Shown: positions 21,720 through 31,292 of the stretch, one piece after another | Position numbering within the stretch: position 1 is the first letter of the stretch | Layout: every line of letters begins with the position of its first letter | Assembly: GCA_009746045.1 (NCBI GenBank) | Contig: RPFO01000103.1 | Location: forward strand, 2,638,738 to 2,702,737 | Direction of reading: 5' to 3' | From: Mesostigma viride | Lineage: Eukaryota; Streptophyta; Mesostigmatophyceae; Mesostigmatales; Mesostigmataceae | Length of the DNA stretch: 64,000 bases | Position numbers and translations under genes: made by a program | Notes under the pieces: model-generated | Told to the model about the DNA's origin: nothing | Seen by the model: only the letters and a program-made list of their open reading frames with translations | Database searches by the model: none

Positions 21720-24700
21720 TCACGAAGACAGCGATCGTACCAAGACAAGGGCAGCGGTGACCGCAGTCAAGCTGCGGGAGGTAAACTGCGCAGCGGTGCA
21801 CACTGGACAAAACCAATCCCCCTCCGGAATGCTGGTGACCACTGGCTGCAAGCACTGCATGTGCCAACCACAGTTACACTGATCACACAATAACATGGAC
21901 TCCGCCTGATCGACCCGGTGACAAACCTGACACTGGGCGTCCTTGACTCGGCGAGACGTGTGCGGTTGGAGGTCGTGGACCAAATTGGGCAGCGAGCAGG
22001 GACTGAGATTGCTGAGGTTGTCAGTCGTACGGCTCCCGTCGGCGCCCTCCAAAATTGCCACTCCCGATGGTTTGATAGCCACAATGCGCAAAATGGTGGG
22101 CCCCGCCTCCACATCCAAAGTGTGCTTCAGCTGAGTGCGCAGGAAAACATACTGCCCTGGCCTAAACCGCAGCTGGCGAGCCATGTATGCGCCCCCCCGG
22201 CGCTGAGCGTAGCGCAGGGAGTCCCTGTGCTGAGCAATGAACAAGTTGTTCATCGCGATGGGCATGACCTTCTTAAAAGTCTCTGCCCTGGCCAGCACCT
22301 CAACCAAAAATTGCTGAGCGTTGTCGAAGGCCATGGGTTCGGGGTGCGCAACCTGTGCCTCCGTAGGCAAAAGAGGATTACGCCCGAACAGAAGGAAATA
22401 CGGGGAGAAGGTAGCGAGAGACTCCTGGGGAGACATGCGATAACCCATGGCAATCCATGCCAACTCGCGATCCCACCTGGCCGACTCCGGCACCTGCAGG
22501 CTCCACTTGCGCAGCGCCTGCTTGACGGTCTGCACCAATCTCTCAGCCAAACCATTGGCCTGAGGATGCTCCCGAGAAGTGCGACGGTGATCAATAAGAC
22601 ATCCATCCAGCAACTCCTGGAACTCACCCCTGAACTCACCACCCTGGTCCGTGACTACCTCCGCGGGAGCCCCAAACCTGGTGATGATGTCTGCAAAATG
22701 CTTCGCTGTGGTAGCGGCATGCTTGTCAGCAATGGGGATCAACTCAACCCATTTGCTAAAGCTCTCCACGCATACCATGACATAGAGGTTGCCGTCAGGG
22801 CTCTCCTGAAACGGCCCGCACAGATCGACGTGCCAGCGATAAAACAAGCCCTTGATGGGAAGCGACATCAGCTCCTTGGCACCATGATCTGCGCTAAAGT
22901 TAGCCTTGGTTCGAGCACACGGGACACAGCTGGCCACTACCTGGGCCACTGTGTGTCGCATGTTATTCCACCAATAGCTGGTCCGTACGAGGCTGAGCGT
23001 GCGATTGCCACCCAAGTGACCATACCGCTCGTGGTACGCCTGCACTATAGCAACGCGCTTGTCAGGCGGTGGGACGACCACCCTACGCTTGCCCAACAGC
23101 TTGTACAAAACCCCATCTTCCCAACCATAGGTTGCAGCCCTGTGCTGCACCCTGTTCAACTCCGTCGCCTTCTGAGCAGGAGTCCAATCGACTGGAGTAG
23201 GAGTCAAGACAGCACCCTGCACTTGCTCCAAAACTCGACCATCTAGCCAGATATCAGCGGTGTAGCAATCAGCAAGAGAGCTACGCGCTAAGAGAGCCTG
23301 CACAGCGATCAGCTGCTGCAGAGAAGGATCAATGTCAAAGGACAGAGACCTACCCTCTTCCATAGCGCACACAGCTTTGGATGGCGTGAATGGCGACGGC
23401 CGCACCGGGTCGTCGCTGATGCCGAAGTCCGCCACAGAGTACTCGACACTGCGCCACCACGCCTCCTCCTCATCGTCGGCCGCATACCCAGCAGCGTTCA
23501 CAAAGACCACAGAACCAGACGAGCCCTCGGCACCCATGGCCCGGGCTCCAGTGTGGTCAACAGTGGTAGGCATGGCGTATCGGGATAGCACATCGGCGTT
23601 GACATGGTCCTTGCCGGCCCGATGCACAATGGTCATGTGGTACTCCTGGATAATCATGGCCCATCGGGCGAGCTTACCCGTCAGGTTGGTGTTGGTCATT
23701 AGCCACTGAAGCGGCTGGTGGTCTGTCACCAGAGTAAACACGCGCCCAAATAAATACGGGCGAAAGTGCTTGATGGCCCACACCACAGCCAGTGCCTCCC
23801 CCTCATAGGAAGAATACCGGCTCTCCGCTGGGTTGTTGCTGCGACTAGCATAAGCAATAACGTGCTCGCGCCCATCACCATCCTTTTGCGCCAAGACCGC
23901 ACCCAGTCCTACCTTGGACCAGTCGGTATATAACACAAATGGCAAAGCATAGTCAGGGGCGCGCAGAATCGGTGCCGACGTGAGCTCCTGCTTGATTGTC
24001 TCGATGGCGCGTTGCTGTGCGGGACCCCACGCCCACACGCACCCCTTCTTGAGTAACTCGGTCAAGGGCTTCACCTTGCTGCTGAAGTTCTCAATGTAAC
24101 CTCGGTAATAGCCAGCCAAACCCAAATACGCCCGCACCCCTGAGACATCCGTGGGTACGGCGGCCTGCGCAATGGATTCGACCTTGGCGGCATCAGGCGT
24201 CCGGCCACCCGGCACAATCTGATGACCAAGGAATGAGAGGGTCCGCTGGGCGAACTTGCACTTCTCAGGGTGCAGCCGCATATTATGCTCCTCGAGAGCC
24301 AAGCGAACCTGCTCCAAGTGCGCCAGGTGCTCCTCAAATGTCGCGCTAAAGACGATTACATCATCAATGTAACAAGCGGCGAAAGGAAGACCTGCAAGCA
24401 CTTTGTCCATAGCTCGTTGGAAAACAGCACTAGCGTTGCGGTGCCCAAAGGGCATGCGCACCCACTCATACAAATTGCCGCCCCCCCAGAATGCAAGCTT
24501 CCGCTGATCCTCCGGCGCAACTGCGATCTGATGAAAGCCGCTACGCAGGTCCAGCGAGGACACAAACTTCACATGAGGAGATATCTTATCCAGGACATCA
24601 TCCACACGTGGCATGGGGTAACGGTCCACGGGTGTGTGTGCATTCAGCAACCGCAGATCGGTGGCCATGCGCATACCCGTCCATGCCCCGGTGATAGCGT

Positions 24701-25790
24701 CCTTCTTGGGCGCAACGACAACGGCAGCAGCATAGCTGGAGGAAGATTGCCTGATGATACCGGCATCCTCTAACTCCTTGCATTGCTCGGCTACAAAATC
24801 CAACTCGGCCTGACTCAGGCGATGCTGGCGTCGGAACAAAGGAGTGTCAGTGTCCAATGGAACACGCATGGTCCCACCATTGAAACACCCCAGTTCATCA
24901 CTTGTGAAAGCGAAGGCCCCCCTTGCAGTGCCTAGCCACTTTAGCATGGCTGAGCGCTGCGCATCAGAAAGGTGTTCGCCAATAGCCCAGGGGTGCGTAT
25001 CCGCGGGATCACCCACAGCTACCGCATGTGCCTCAAGATGCGGCGCCCTAGCCGCATCGTCGTGGAACAAGGAAAAGGCTGCCACACCTGGTGTGACACC
25101 CACCGCCGGAGCCTCGCGTGCCGCACGGTGTATTACCCGATGCAGCGTGGGCTCGCCGGCCAGCACGGTGCTGGTCAGCAGGGCGGTCATGAGAATGATA
25201 GTCCACACCTGTCGCAGACGCCACCCCCATGCTGATGAAGTCCCCGTCGCTGCAGGGCGCTTCAGTTTGGCTGCGCGCGCCTCAACCTGCTGAGGCGGAT
25301 TGGCTGGGGACGCCCCCCCAGACTGGCGCACGGCAACCGATGCAAGCAGCACATACCCGACCTGCAACACCGACATAGCCTGGCCTATCAAAGACCAGCG
25401 CTCACTCTCGAGCACGCCCGGCAGCGCCGAGGCCCCGACATGAAAACCCATGCTGGCCTCACGAAATTCTGCGGGTGGCTGCACCAACAGACCGGTGGTA
25501 GTGTCCCAAACGAGACCCTTACCCCGATCACGGTATGCTGTCGACCCTTGGTAACTGACCAGGGTCGGCAGTGCACACATGGGGCTCCCGACCCGGTTGA
25601 CGCGTGCATACGGTGGGCGATCCTCGCTATCCACCTTCTGCGTGACTAGGTGGGAAGGCAATGCTACCTCCGCAGACACACTCGGATGCTGCCTTGCTAC
25701 GGCCCCAAGACCGCCTGCACACCGGTCGCACACGCCACGTTGGTCCAATAGGCACGCAAACGATGCGTGAGCCCACCCAGCCCTGCGTTG
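21720..25790 (-). CDS. pol: Gypsy-DNMT pol: methyltransferase end, RT, RNase H, integrase, PHD
   Basis: About 1,340 residues, numbered here from 25,748. Residues 57-135 finish the C5 methyltransferase (motif IX region EFREASMGF, motif X-like LIGQAMSVLQVGYVL). A hydrophobic linker (VWTIILMTALLTSTVLAG, 181-198) follows. RT about 285-510: DLRLLNA, LDLRSGFHQI, and catalytic YIDDVIVFS at 460. RNase H about 605-725: LYTDWSKVGLG, DHQPLQWL, NADVLSRY. Integrase: zinc finger H906/H911/C941/C944 and catalytic D975, D1034, E1069. PHD finger 1273-1317 in C4HC3 spacing. The stop precedes the terminal repeat by about 27 bp. There is no in-frame ATG near the 5' end; the frame is open from 25,790 and overlaps the upstream ORF by 94 nt, so it is probably made by frameshifting or the copy has an indel. 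Confidence 0.92.
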   Translation of the reverse strand, partial: QRRAGWAHASFACLLDQRGVCDRCAGGLGAVARQHPSVSAEVALPSHLVTQKVDSEDRPPYARVNRVGSPMCALPTLVSYQGSTAYRDRGKGLVWDTTTGLLVQPPAEFREASMGFHVGASALPGVLESERWSLIGQAMSVLQVGYVLLASVAVRQSGGASPANPPQQVEARAAKLKRPAATGTSSAWGWRLRQVWTIILMTALLTSTVLAGEPTLHRVIHRAAREAPAVGVTPGVAAFSLFHDDAARAPHLEAHAVAVGDPADTHPWAIGEHLSDAQRSAMLKWLGTARGAFAFTSDELGCFNGGTMRVPLDTDTPLFRRQHRLSQAELDFVAEQCKELEDAGIIRQSSSSYAAAVVVAPKKDAITGAWTGMRMATDLRLLNAHTPVDRYPMPRVDDVLDKISPHVKFVSSLDLRSGFHQIAVAPEDQRKLAFWGGGNLYEWVRMPFGHRNASAVFQRAMDKVLAGLPFAACYIDDVIVFSATFEEHLAHLEQVRLALEEHNMRLHPEKCKFAQRTLSFLGHQIVPGGRTPDAAKVESIAQAAVPTDVSGVRAYLGLAGYYRGYIENFSSKVKPLTELLKKGCVWAWGPAQQRAIETIKQELTSAPILRAPDYALPFVLYTDWSKVGLGAVLAQKDGDGREHVIAYASRSNNPAESRYSSYEGEALAVVWAIKHFRPYLFGRVFTLVTDHQPLQWLMTNTNLTGKLARWAMIIQEYHMTIVHRAGKDHVNADVLSRYAMPTTVDHTGARAMGAEGSSGSVVFVNAAGYAADDEEEAWWRSVEYSVADFGISDDPVRPSPFTPSKAVCAMEEGRSLSFDIDPSLQQLIAVQALLARSSLADCYTADIWLDGRVLEQVQGAVLTPTPVDWTPAQKATELNRVQHRAATYGWEDGVLYKLLGKRRVVVPPPDKRVAIVQAYHERYGHLGGNRTLSLVRTSYWWNNMRHTVAQVVASCVPCARTKANFSADHGAKELMSLPIKGLFYRWHVDLCGPFQESPDGNLYVMVCVESFSKWVELIPIADKHAATTAKHFADIITRFGAPAEVVTDQGGEFRGEFQELLDGCLIDHRRTSREHPQANGLAERLVQTVKQALRKWSLQVPESARWDRELAWIAMGYRMSPQESLATFSPYFLLFGRNPLLPTEAQVAHPEPMAFDNAQQFLVEVLARAETFKKVMPIAMNNLFIAQHRDSLRYAQRRGGAYMARQLRFRPGQYVFLRTQLKHTLDVEAGPTILRIVAIKPSGVAILEGADGSRTTDNLSNLSPCSLPNLVHDLQPHTSRRVKDAQCQVCHRVDQAESMLLCDQCNCGWHMQCLQPVVTSIPEGDWFCPVCTAAQFTSRSLTAVTAALVLVRSLSS

Positions 25791-26310
25791 TCACACACGA
25801 TGGGCTCCCCCAGGAGTGCCACGATTGTAGCCCAGTCCTCCCGCACCGCCTGATGTGGGCTGTCACCCGCCACAACGTTCTCAAACAGATACGCAGGCGG
25901 ATGGGGCTGACGCGACTGCAACAGTCCCACCACACGCAACAGTTCCCAGAACAGCGCGCTACGCGGATCGGCTAGCCCCCGCCCTTGCCCTGCCTGGCTC
26001 AGGCCCTGGCACTCCCAACCCGCAATTACCAAGTCGATGGCATGATGCCTGCGCAACAACTGCTGCACCTGCACCTCACCGATGGCTCGGATATCTTGAG
26101 GACATTCCCCAAACGGGTCACGCCATGCTGATGGCGGAAACTGCGCGGGATACTCTCGCGACAACACGCCACAGTGACTGAAGTACACCTGACGCGCCTT
26201 GTGCGATGGCTCTACCGCGATGAGTTTACGGCACACGCCGCCTGCGGCCAAAAAGCCTGCAATGCCCCCTCCGATCCCCGCAAACAGTTCCAACACTACC
26301 GCACCCTTGG
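25403..26310 (-). other. C5-cytosine DNA methyltransferase domain
   Basis: The domain spans two frames. In the upstream frame: motif I ELFAGIGGGIAGF (S-adenosylmethionine binding), motif II with acidic E954 (IAVEPSHKAR), motif IV AGWECQGLSQAG with the nucleophile C1021 (codon 26,009-26,011), motif VI YLFENVVA with E1064, and motif VIII THRLRAYWTNV. In the pol frame: motif IX EFREASMGF and motif X-like. The HRLRAYW and X-like motifs resemble DNMT3/DRM-type enzymes more than bacterial ones. WEC replaces the usual PPC or SPC before the nucleophile. No separate target-recognition region can be assigned. Confidence 0.88.
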
Positions 26311-29071
26311 CAAAATCAGGGGCCTGCGGTAAGATTGCAGCAGAAAAATTACCTTGGGCCTCCGAGACACCCGGTTGCACCAAAGTGAGGCCATGGCTGG
26401 CCATCTGAGGAATGGTGATGACGGCTTCAGTCACCCGCTTGCGCATAGCCAGCTGCCGCGTGGACGTCACAGCATCCAGCGACCACTGCGTGCGCATCTT
26501 GGCAATGCTCGCCGTTGGCTGAGGCAGCACCGTCCGATGCTTGTCCCACGCCGATGAGCCCGCCGCCCGTACCTCCACCATGCTGACCTCCACCACGCCC
26601 GCAGCCGCGGAAGGGTTGAGGCGTGCAGCCCCGGCTGAAGAACTGAAGCATGAGACCGGCACACTGGCCCGCTTCAGGCCAGCCCCATCCCAATCAGGGA
26701 TGTAAGATGCCTCCTCCGCCCTATAGTCCACCTGAACCATGGCGCGAGCAAGGACATCCACCCCGAGTAGTGCGGAATATCCACACTTGTTGACCACCAG
26801 CGCATACGCGGACACGGTGGTCATGCTAGAGGCGCGCAACGGATTGAAAATCACGTTGACTTTAACCGCCGTCATAGCGTACGGCTTACTAGCCGGACCC
26901 TGCCAACCTGACACAGACACGGGGCTTTCTACTAAGCCACCGTTCTCGTAGGTCAGGTTCAGCATGGTGGCCAAGTCTGTGCTGATGACTAGCGGCTGAG
27001 CACCGCTATCAAGCTTGACTGCGCCAACCAACGGACATGTCACCATGTCGCTCCATACATCTCCACAGGCTCCAACTGCTTGGAACGCTATGGACGGCTC
27101 ACCATTGGGGTATGGAACCACCGTGGGAACCTGGGGAACTGCACTAGTGCGCTGCTGGCTACTTGTGCTGACCACTCCCGCTTGCACCACGGGCACTGCG
27201 GCTTCTACCGGCTGACGCCCGTAGGTGACGGACTCAGAATTGCGCAAGGTGCGCACATCATGCCCATCTGCGAACAACTGGATCTCGGACACAACCGACC
27301 CCAGCCACTCAACCCCCTTCTGCCCGAAGGTGTCGACCACCTGCCGTGCTGAAAACATGGGTACGTCCACAATGAACGGCATTGGGTACACAGGCGCCAA
27401 TCGCCTACGCTGCTCCAGCCCAGCAGGGTTCGCATGCTCAAAAGCAGATTGCACCCCAGCCAGCGGCATGGAAAAGGACGCGGGCAACTGCCCGGCAGGC
27501 AACATGGGTGCCTGCTGAAAAGAAAGCGGGCTGCGTGCCTGCTTGCCTTTGGTAGCCTCCGCAGCGTTGATCTCGACGTCACCCGGCATGGGCGCCCAGA
27601 ATGGGTCCTCCCGGTACACCGTCGCGAATTGGTTGGGGGGCGCCGTCGCCTCCTCACCATGCTTGATGGCAGCCACCTGGGCTTCCATCGAGTCGGTCTT
27701 GCCCGCCATCTCGGCGAAGTGGACCGTCTTGATGCCCGCGGCTGGACACTTGTTCATCAGGTGCCACTTCGTGTCTGCCCCATGCGGCTTCGTGCAGCGG
27801 CTTGGACACTCGCGACTAAGGTGCCCATCCTTGTCGCAAAGGTAACATTTACCGCGTGACGGGGTGGGTGCGCCCAGCGCGCCTTGCACGCCCTGCGCCT
27901 CCTGAGTCCCATCCGATGACGGCGGACGACCGCCTCCGCCTCGACCACCACCGCGACCCCGACCACCGTAGCCACTGCCGCCGCCACCACGACTGACACC
28001 GCCACTGCCACCCTGACCGCCACCGCCGCTGCCACCCTGACCGCCACCGCCGCTGCCCCCGTGACCGGCGTTGCCACCACCCTGAGTGCCGACATATTCA
28101 CCGCGCCCCGCACCAGGCAGCCGCTGGCCACCCTTGACCGCGATGGCCTTCTCCATCTCAGCCATCTTCTTGCGCATCTCAGCCAGCTCAGACGAGATAC
28201 CCTTCTCGCCTTCCGCACGCTTCCTGAGCAGCCGCTTGAATGCTGCACAGAGAGTCACCAAAGTCCACTCCCCACCGGGCGGCTCCGGAAGATCGATGGC
28301 CAGCAGGGGCACTGCACTCCGCCATAACCGGCAAGCCTTGGTCTGCGTATAATCAGGCACTTTGCCCGCAAACGCGAGAAGCCGGTCAAGGGAGAAAGCC
28401 GGATCCTCACCCTCGGCGACGGTGAACGCTCCATTCCATTCCGCGATGGCCTTGACGTGCTCAACTGGGTACTCCAGCCGCAGTTGCTGCCACAGCTGCT
28501 CTGCCGGGTCGACATCGAAGATGATCGAGTCGAGATCCGGTGTGCCCATGTCCGTGAGCGCAAACCATATGTCCGTGCGATGACATCGGTCCACGAGCGC
28601 TCGGTAATGCTGGACCAAAACCTGGACCTTCTTCTTGGTCAGGTCATGGAAAAAAAGGTGAATAAAATCCATCACCATCTCATGGCGAAGAGGATACCCC
28701 GAGGCATAACGATAAGTGTTACAATGAGCTCGGAAGAGCTCATAGGCTTCCTCTAAAGTCGCACCCGTGCCTGCTGAGGTGAACTTCTCGCGAAGCTCCA
28801 CCTTGGGCAGCGATGGCACACGAGTGGATTCGCCATGCACGCCGTACGGCATGCGGTGGGGTCGCTGGACGTCGTCGCCCTCACCCCATGGTATGCTGGC
28901 TACCTCCCGATCGACTTGGCCCCAGCCGAAGTCTGACCGAGTGCCGCCAAGCCTGGGCCGCCCTGCGGTGCCACCCAACGGCGTTGCTGCCGCCGTCATG
29001 GGTGGCCGACCTGTGCTAAACAAGCCACCTGATGCTCCCCCCTGGGGGCTGCACCATACCCGCCGCGCCAC
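25697..29071 (-). CDS. gag-pro: Gypsy-DNMT gag core, zinc knuckle, protease and methyltransferase N-terminal part
   Basis: 1,124 codons, numbered from 29,071. Residues 90-290 look like a gag capsid region (ATLEEAYELFRAHCNTYRYA, VQVLVQHYRALVDRCHRTD). A glycine-rich GGSGGGGQGG tract (330-385) precedes one zinc knuckle, C409-X2-C412-X4-H417-X4-C422. A retropepsin-like motif, AVKLDSGAQPLVIS (D688), with its partner GYSALLGVDVL (764-774), follows. The methyltransferase runs from 923 to the stop. The start shown is GTG in phase after a frame change: the natural N-terminus is the overlapping ORF at 29,016-29,771, which meets this frame at a run of six G near 29,040. No introns are evident. Confidence 0.9.
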   Translation of the reverse strand: MARRVWCSPQGGASGGLFSTGRPPMTAAATPLGGTAGRPRLGGTRSDFGWGQVDREVASIPWGEGDDVQRPHRMPYGVHGESTRVPSLPKVELREKFTSAGTGATLEEAYELFRAHCNTYRYASGYPLRHEMVMDFIHLFFHDLTKKKVQVLVQHYRALVDRCHRTDIWFALTDMGTPDLDSIIFDVDPAEQLWQQLRLEYPVEHVKAIAEWNGAFTVAEGEDPAFSLDRLLAFAGKVPDYTQTKACRLWRSAVPLLAIDLPEPPGGEWTLVTLCAAFKRLLRKRAEGEKGISSELAEMRKKMAEMEKAIAVKGGQRLPGAGRGEYVGTQGGGNAGHGGSGGGGQGGSGGGGQGGSGGVSRGGGGSGYGGRGRGGGRGGGGRPPSSDGTQEAQGVQGALGAPTPSRGKCYLCDKDGHLSRECPSRCTKPHGADTKWHLMNKCPAAGIKTVHFAEMAGKTDSMEAQVAAIKHGEEATAPPNQFATVYREDPFWAPMPGDVEINAAEATKGKQARSPLSFQQAPMLPAGQLPASFSMPLAGVQSAFEHANPAGLEQRRRLAPVYPMPFIVDVPMFSARQVVDTFGQKGVEWLGSVVSEIQLFADGHDVRTLRNSESVTYGRQPVEAAVPVVQAGVVSTSSQQRTSAVPQVPTVVPYPNGEPSIAFQAVGACGDVWSDMVTCPLVGAVKLDSGAQPLVISTDLATMLNLTYENGGLVESPVSVSGWQGPASKPYAMTAVKVNVIFNPLRASSMTTVSAYALVVNKCGYSALLGVDVLARAMVQVDYRAEEASYIPDWDGAGLKRASVPVSCFSSSAGAARLNPSAAAGVVEVSMVEVRAAGSSAWDKHRTVLPQPTASIAKMRTQWSLDAVTSTRQLAMRKRVTEAVITIPQMASHGLTLVQPGVSEAQGNFSAAILPQAPDFAKGAVVLELFAGIGGGIAGFLAAGGVCRKLIAVEPSHKARQVYFSHCGVLSREYPAQFPPSAWRDPFGECPQDIRAIGEVQVQQLLRRHHAIDLVIAGWECQGLSQAGQGRGLADPRSALFWELLRVVGLLQSRQPHPPAYLFENVVAGDSPHQAVREDWATIVALLGEPIVCDNAGLGGLTHRLRAYWTNVACATGVQAVLGP

Positions 29072-29771
29072 GATAACGTGCCTTGGTTGGGTGCCCGTAG
29101 GTTCCCCCCAGCGTATAAGATGCGTCGGCAGTCGACCGGGTGCCTACCCGACCGACGTTCGGCTGCAGCTCGTCATCCTGCGCCATTTCCCCGTCGCCCC
29201 GCCGTTGACCGCTTGGTCCGACGCGTGGCTGACTGGGCTCAACGTTGCGTAGTGGACCTGTCCCACTGCGCTCTTCGTCGAAGTGTCCGCGTTGGTCACG
29301 CAGCGCCTCATGTCGCCGCGCTTCCTCGGCAGCGGCCTCCTCGTCGGCAGCCTGCCTGGCCTCGGCGTCGCGTTGGGCCGCAGCTTGGCAGGCGCGTGCA
29401 GCTTCCGTGGTTGCCTCCGCCTGCCGCCGTTGCTCAGCGCGCTCCGTAGCACGCCTCGCTTCAGCCGTAGATTCCGCGCGCTCCAAAGCAAGTCGCACAG
29501 TTTCTTCAACAAGCGTCGCCTGTTGCGATAACTGCGTCGCTTGCTGAGCTCGGAGTGCCGCCAGCTCTGCCGCTTGCTCTTGCAGCAGGCGCAGCACTTG
29601 GGTAAGAGCACCACCGTCCCCTGCCGAAGAAAGGGAAGGCGCTCCATTACCTAACAAAGCGGTGTCCGCACTAGTGCCGAGACGACCGCTGGGCGGGTCA
29701 GTTGCTTGACCGCCCGTAGCTGCCGGCGCTGACCCACCACTGCCTGATGCTGTGGGGTCAGTTCCTGACAT
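29016..29771 (-). CDS. gag: Gypsy-DNMT gag N-terminus, coiled coil
   Basis: Starts MSGTDPTASGSGG at 29,771 (an upstream in-frame Met exists at 29,897). A low-complexity head is followed by a long alanine/glutamate/arginine-rich coiled coil (LRLLQEQAAELAALRAQQ through ARRATERAEQRRQAEA), then TYGHPTKARYRGAAGMVQPPG. At the G run around 29,036-29,045 the frame must change by one base to continue into the gag core (GASGGLFSTGRPPMT). Either a sequencing or indel error in the homopolymer or a recoding site would do this. A near-identical copy is at 35,129-35,880. Confidence 0.8.
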   Translation of the reverse strand: MSGTDPTASGSGGSAPAATGGQATDPPSGRLGTSADTALLGNGAPSLSSAGDGGALTQVLRLLQEQAAELAALRAQQATQLSQQATLVEETVRLALERAESTAEARRATERAEQRRQAEATTEAARACQAAAQRDAEARQAADEEAAAEEARRHEALRDQRGHFDEERSGTGPLRNVEPSQPRVGPSGQRRGDGEMAQDDELQPNVGRVGTRSTADASYTLGGTYGHPTKARYRGAAGMVQPPGGSIRWLV

Positions 29772-30044
29772 GTTGATGGTGGTATCGACCCTGGAGAGCT
29801 CCTGCCCGTCGGTGTCGACGCCCGTGTTGGCACAGCCTGCGTGGCTTGCCAAAAACGCTGTGACCGACCTAGTGTGATATGACATAAACTGCCACAACCA
29901 CTACCAAGTAGCAACGGTCTAATCTGAAAGACTTAATGGTTGATCAGGCCACTATGTGTGCTAGTCTTCCCCAGAAAACTGCACACCGTCTCTCTTTGCT
30001 GAAATGAAAATGTTCCTTTGCAGATGGAGCTAGTCTCTTCGAGT

Positions 30045-31292
30045 AATGAAAAGAGGGCTCTCAGCCGAGGACAAGGAACTGTCCCTCGTGCCTGATGACC
30101 ACCTTCTTGATCCCCTTGTGTACCGTCGCGTGCCGCGTTTGAATATCCTTGCTGGGGCGTTAGCTAGACGCTCCAACTACTCTAATTGCGACAATATGAT
30201 GGTGCAAGAGGGTGCTTTTGCCTCCCCTGCTATAGAACAATGCTTTCACAACACACACTTTGCACAGTCTGATGATGAAGCCGCACATGCGGAATTTATT
30301 GAGAAAGTTAATACAATTACAACACGTTGATAGTCTCAATATCGATGCACTCCATGCTCACGAGCCCGCAGTTAGGCAGCGCTCCATGACATGCTACCGG
30401 CCTTGCTCCCAAGGAAAGGGAGAAACACGAAGGCCACTAACGAGAGACTCGAAGAGACTACACGCTGCGTGAGAGTCCTCTTCGACTATGAACCAAACCA
30501 TTCGTCATGCACACACGCATGACACACGCCACACTTGTCAGTCCAGCCAGGAATGCCAAAACTATCTTGCTGCCTGAACCATGCAAATAGAAACCGCATT
30601 CCAGTTGCCGTCCTGGCTTTCTACCACACATGCCAACAAAAGCAGGAAGGCATCCCGACAAATCTAAATTGCTACCCTGTTGCCGATCTCATCTCCTAGA
30701 GGCTCCGGCATTTCTGTCCCTGGGAATGTCCGGCATTGAGTCACGTCCAAAGGTCGAAGCATAATATCCTTCAGACAATCTGCACGCTCACACCTTGCGT
30801 GTGAGTGGCCCAGCAAACATTGCGTCTAATCGTTCCTTTCTAGAAGAAATCCCTTTGTAGGGCTGCCAGCGATTTCGCATTCATTCCAGCGATCTGGCTC
30901 CGCACCGCAAATTGTCCTTTTCCATTTTCTGTCCAGTCCTCATAACGTTGACCCGCTATTCTACACCACAAAGACACCTGGCCTGTCAATAGCCTCGGCG
31001 CTGTTGAAGTCCAGCAGTCCAGCTTCAGCTCCAGCTGTCCACTAACACGCGTATGATCCTCTCGACGCTGCGCACTTGTGCTGCCGTCCGCTCAAGTCAG
31101 TGCTGCGCGCCCAGCTGTGCCTGGCCCGGCGCGCATGCACGTACACTTTCGTCCGCTCTTATGCTGCAAGTGCTAGTGTCCCCCCCGGTCACTAGCCTTT
31201 GTCGAAAATGCGTAGAAAACAAATTCCTTGCGCACGTCACCGGTCTTGTGCATAGTGGGCGCCGCCCGATGACATAGCTCGCGTCCGTGACA
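30045..31292. repeat. Terminal repeat B, copy 2
   Basis: Near-identical to 20,296-21,548 and 36,152-37,406. It starts aatgaaaagagggctctc and ends GCGTCCGTGACA, next to AAGC of copia B. On the minus strand it is the upstream end of the gypsy-DNMT element and should hold its promoter and RNA start. Each copy carries the same 94-codon plus-strand open frame (30,046-30,330 here, starting MKRGLSAEDKELSLVPDD), antisense to the element's genes. Confidence 0.85.

Larger units (their letters stand above)
21551..31292 (-). mobile_element. Gypsy element encoding a DNA methyltransferase and a PHD finger
   Basis: On the minus strand: terminal repeat B (31,292-30,045), coiled-coil gag, zinc knuckle, protease, C5-cytosine methyltransferase, RT, RNase H, integrase, PHD finger, then a G-rich tract (gcgagggggggaatc, 21,690-21,704) and terminal repeat A (21,693-21,551). 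Together with unit AB it is flanked by AAGC (20,149-20,152 and 31,293-31,296), and excision restores the copia B frame (CPMVRGMVAWVAGISRPDL). The layout A-B-gc-A-interior-B is a split direct repeat, not a simple pair of LTRs. Two single-base frame changes (about 29,040 and 25.7-25.8 kb) are the only visible coding breaks. Confidence 0.88.

Noticed and set aside
21918-23246. 442-codon plus-strand frame within the gypsy-DNMT pol
   Set aside because: It lies opposite integrase and PHD coding sequence with intact catalytic motifs on the minus strand; no domain in this frame.
25697-25760. Canonical -1 slippery heptamer at the gag/pol overlap
   Set aside because: I checked the in-phase heptamers in the end of the upstream frame (around gtc ttg ggg ccg) and none fits X-XXY-YYZ.
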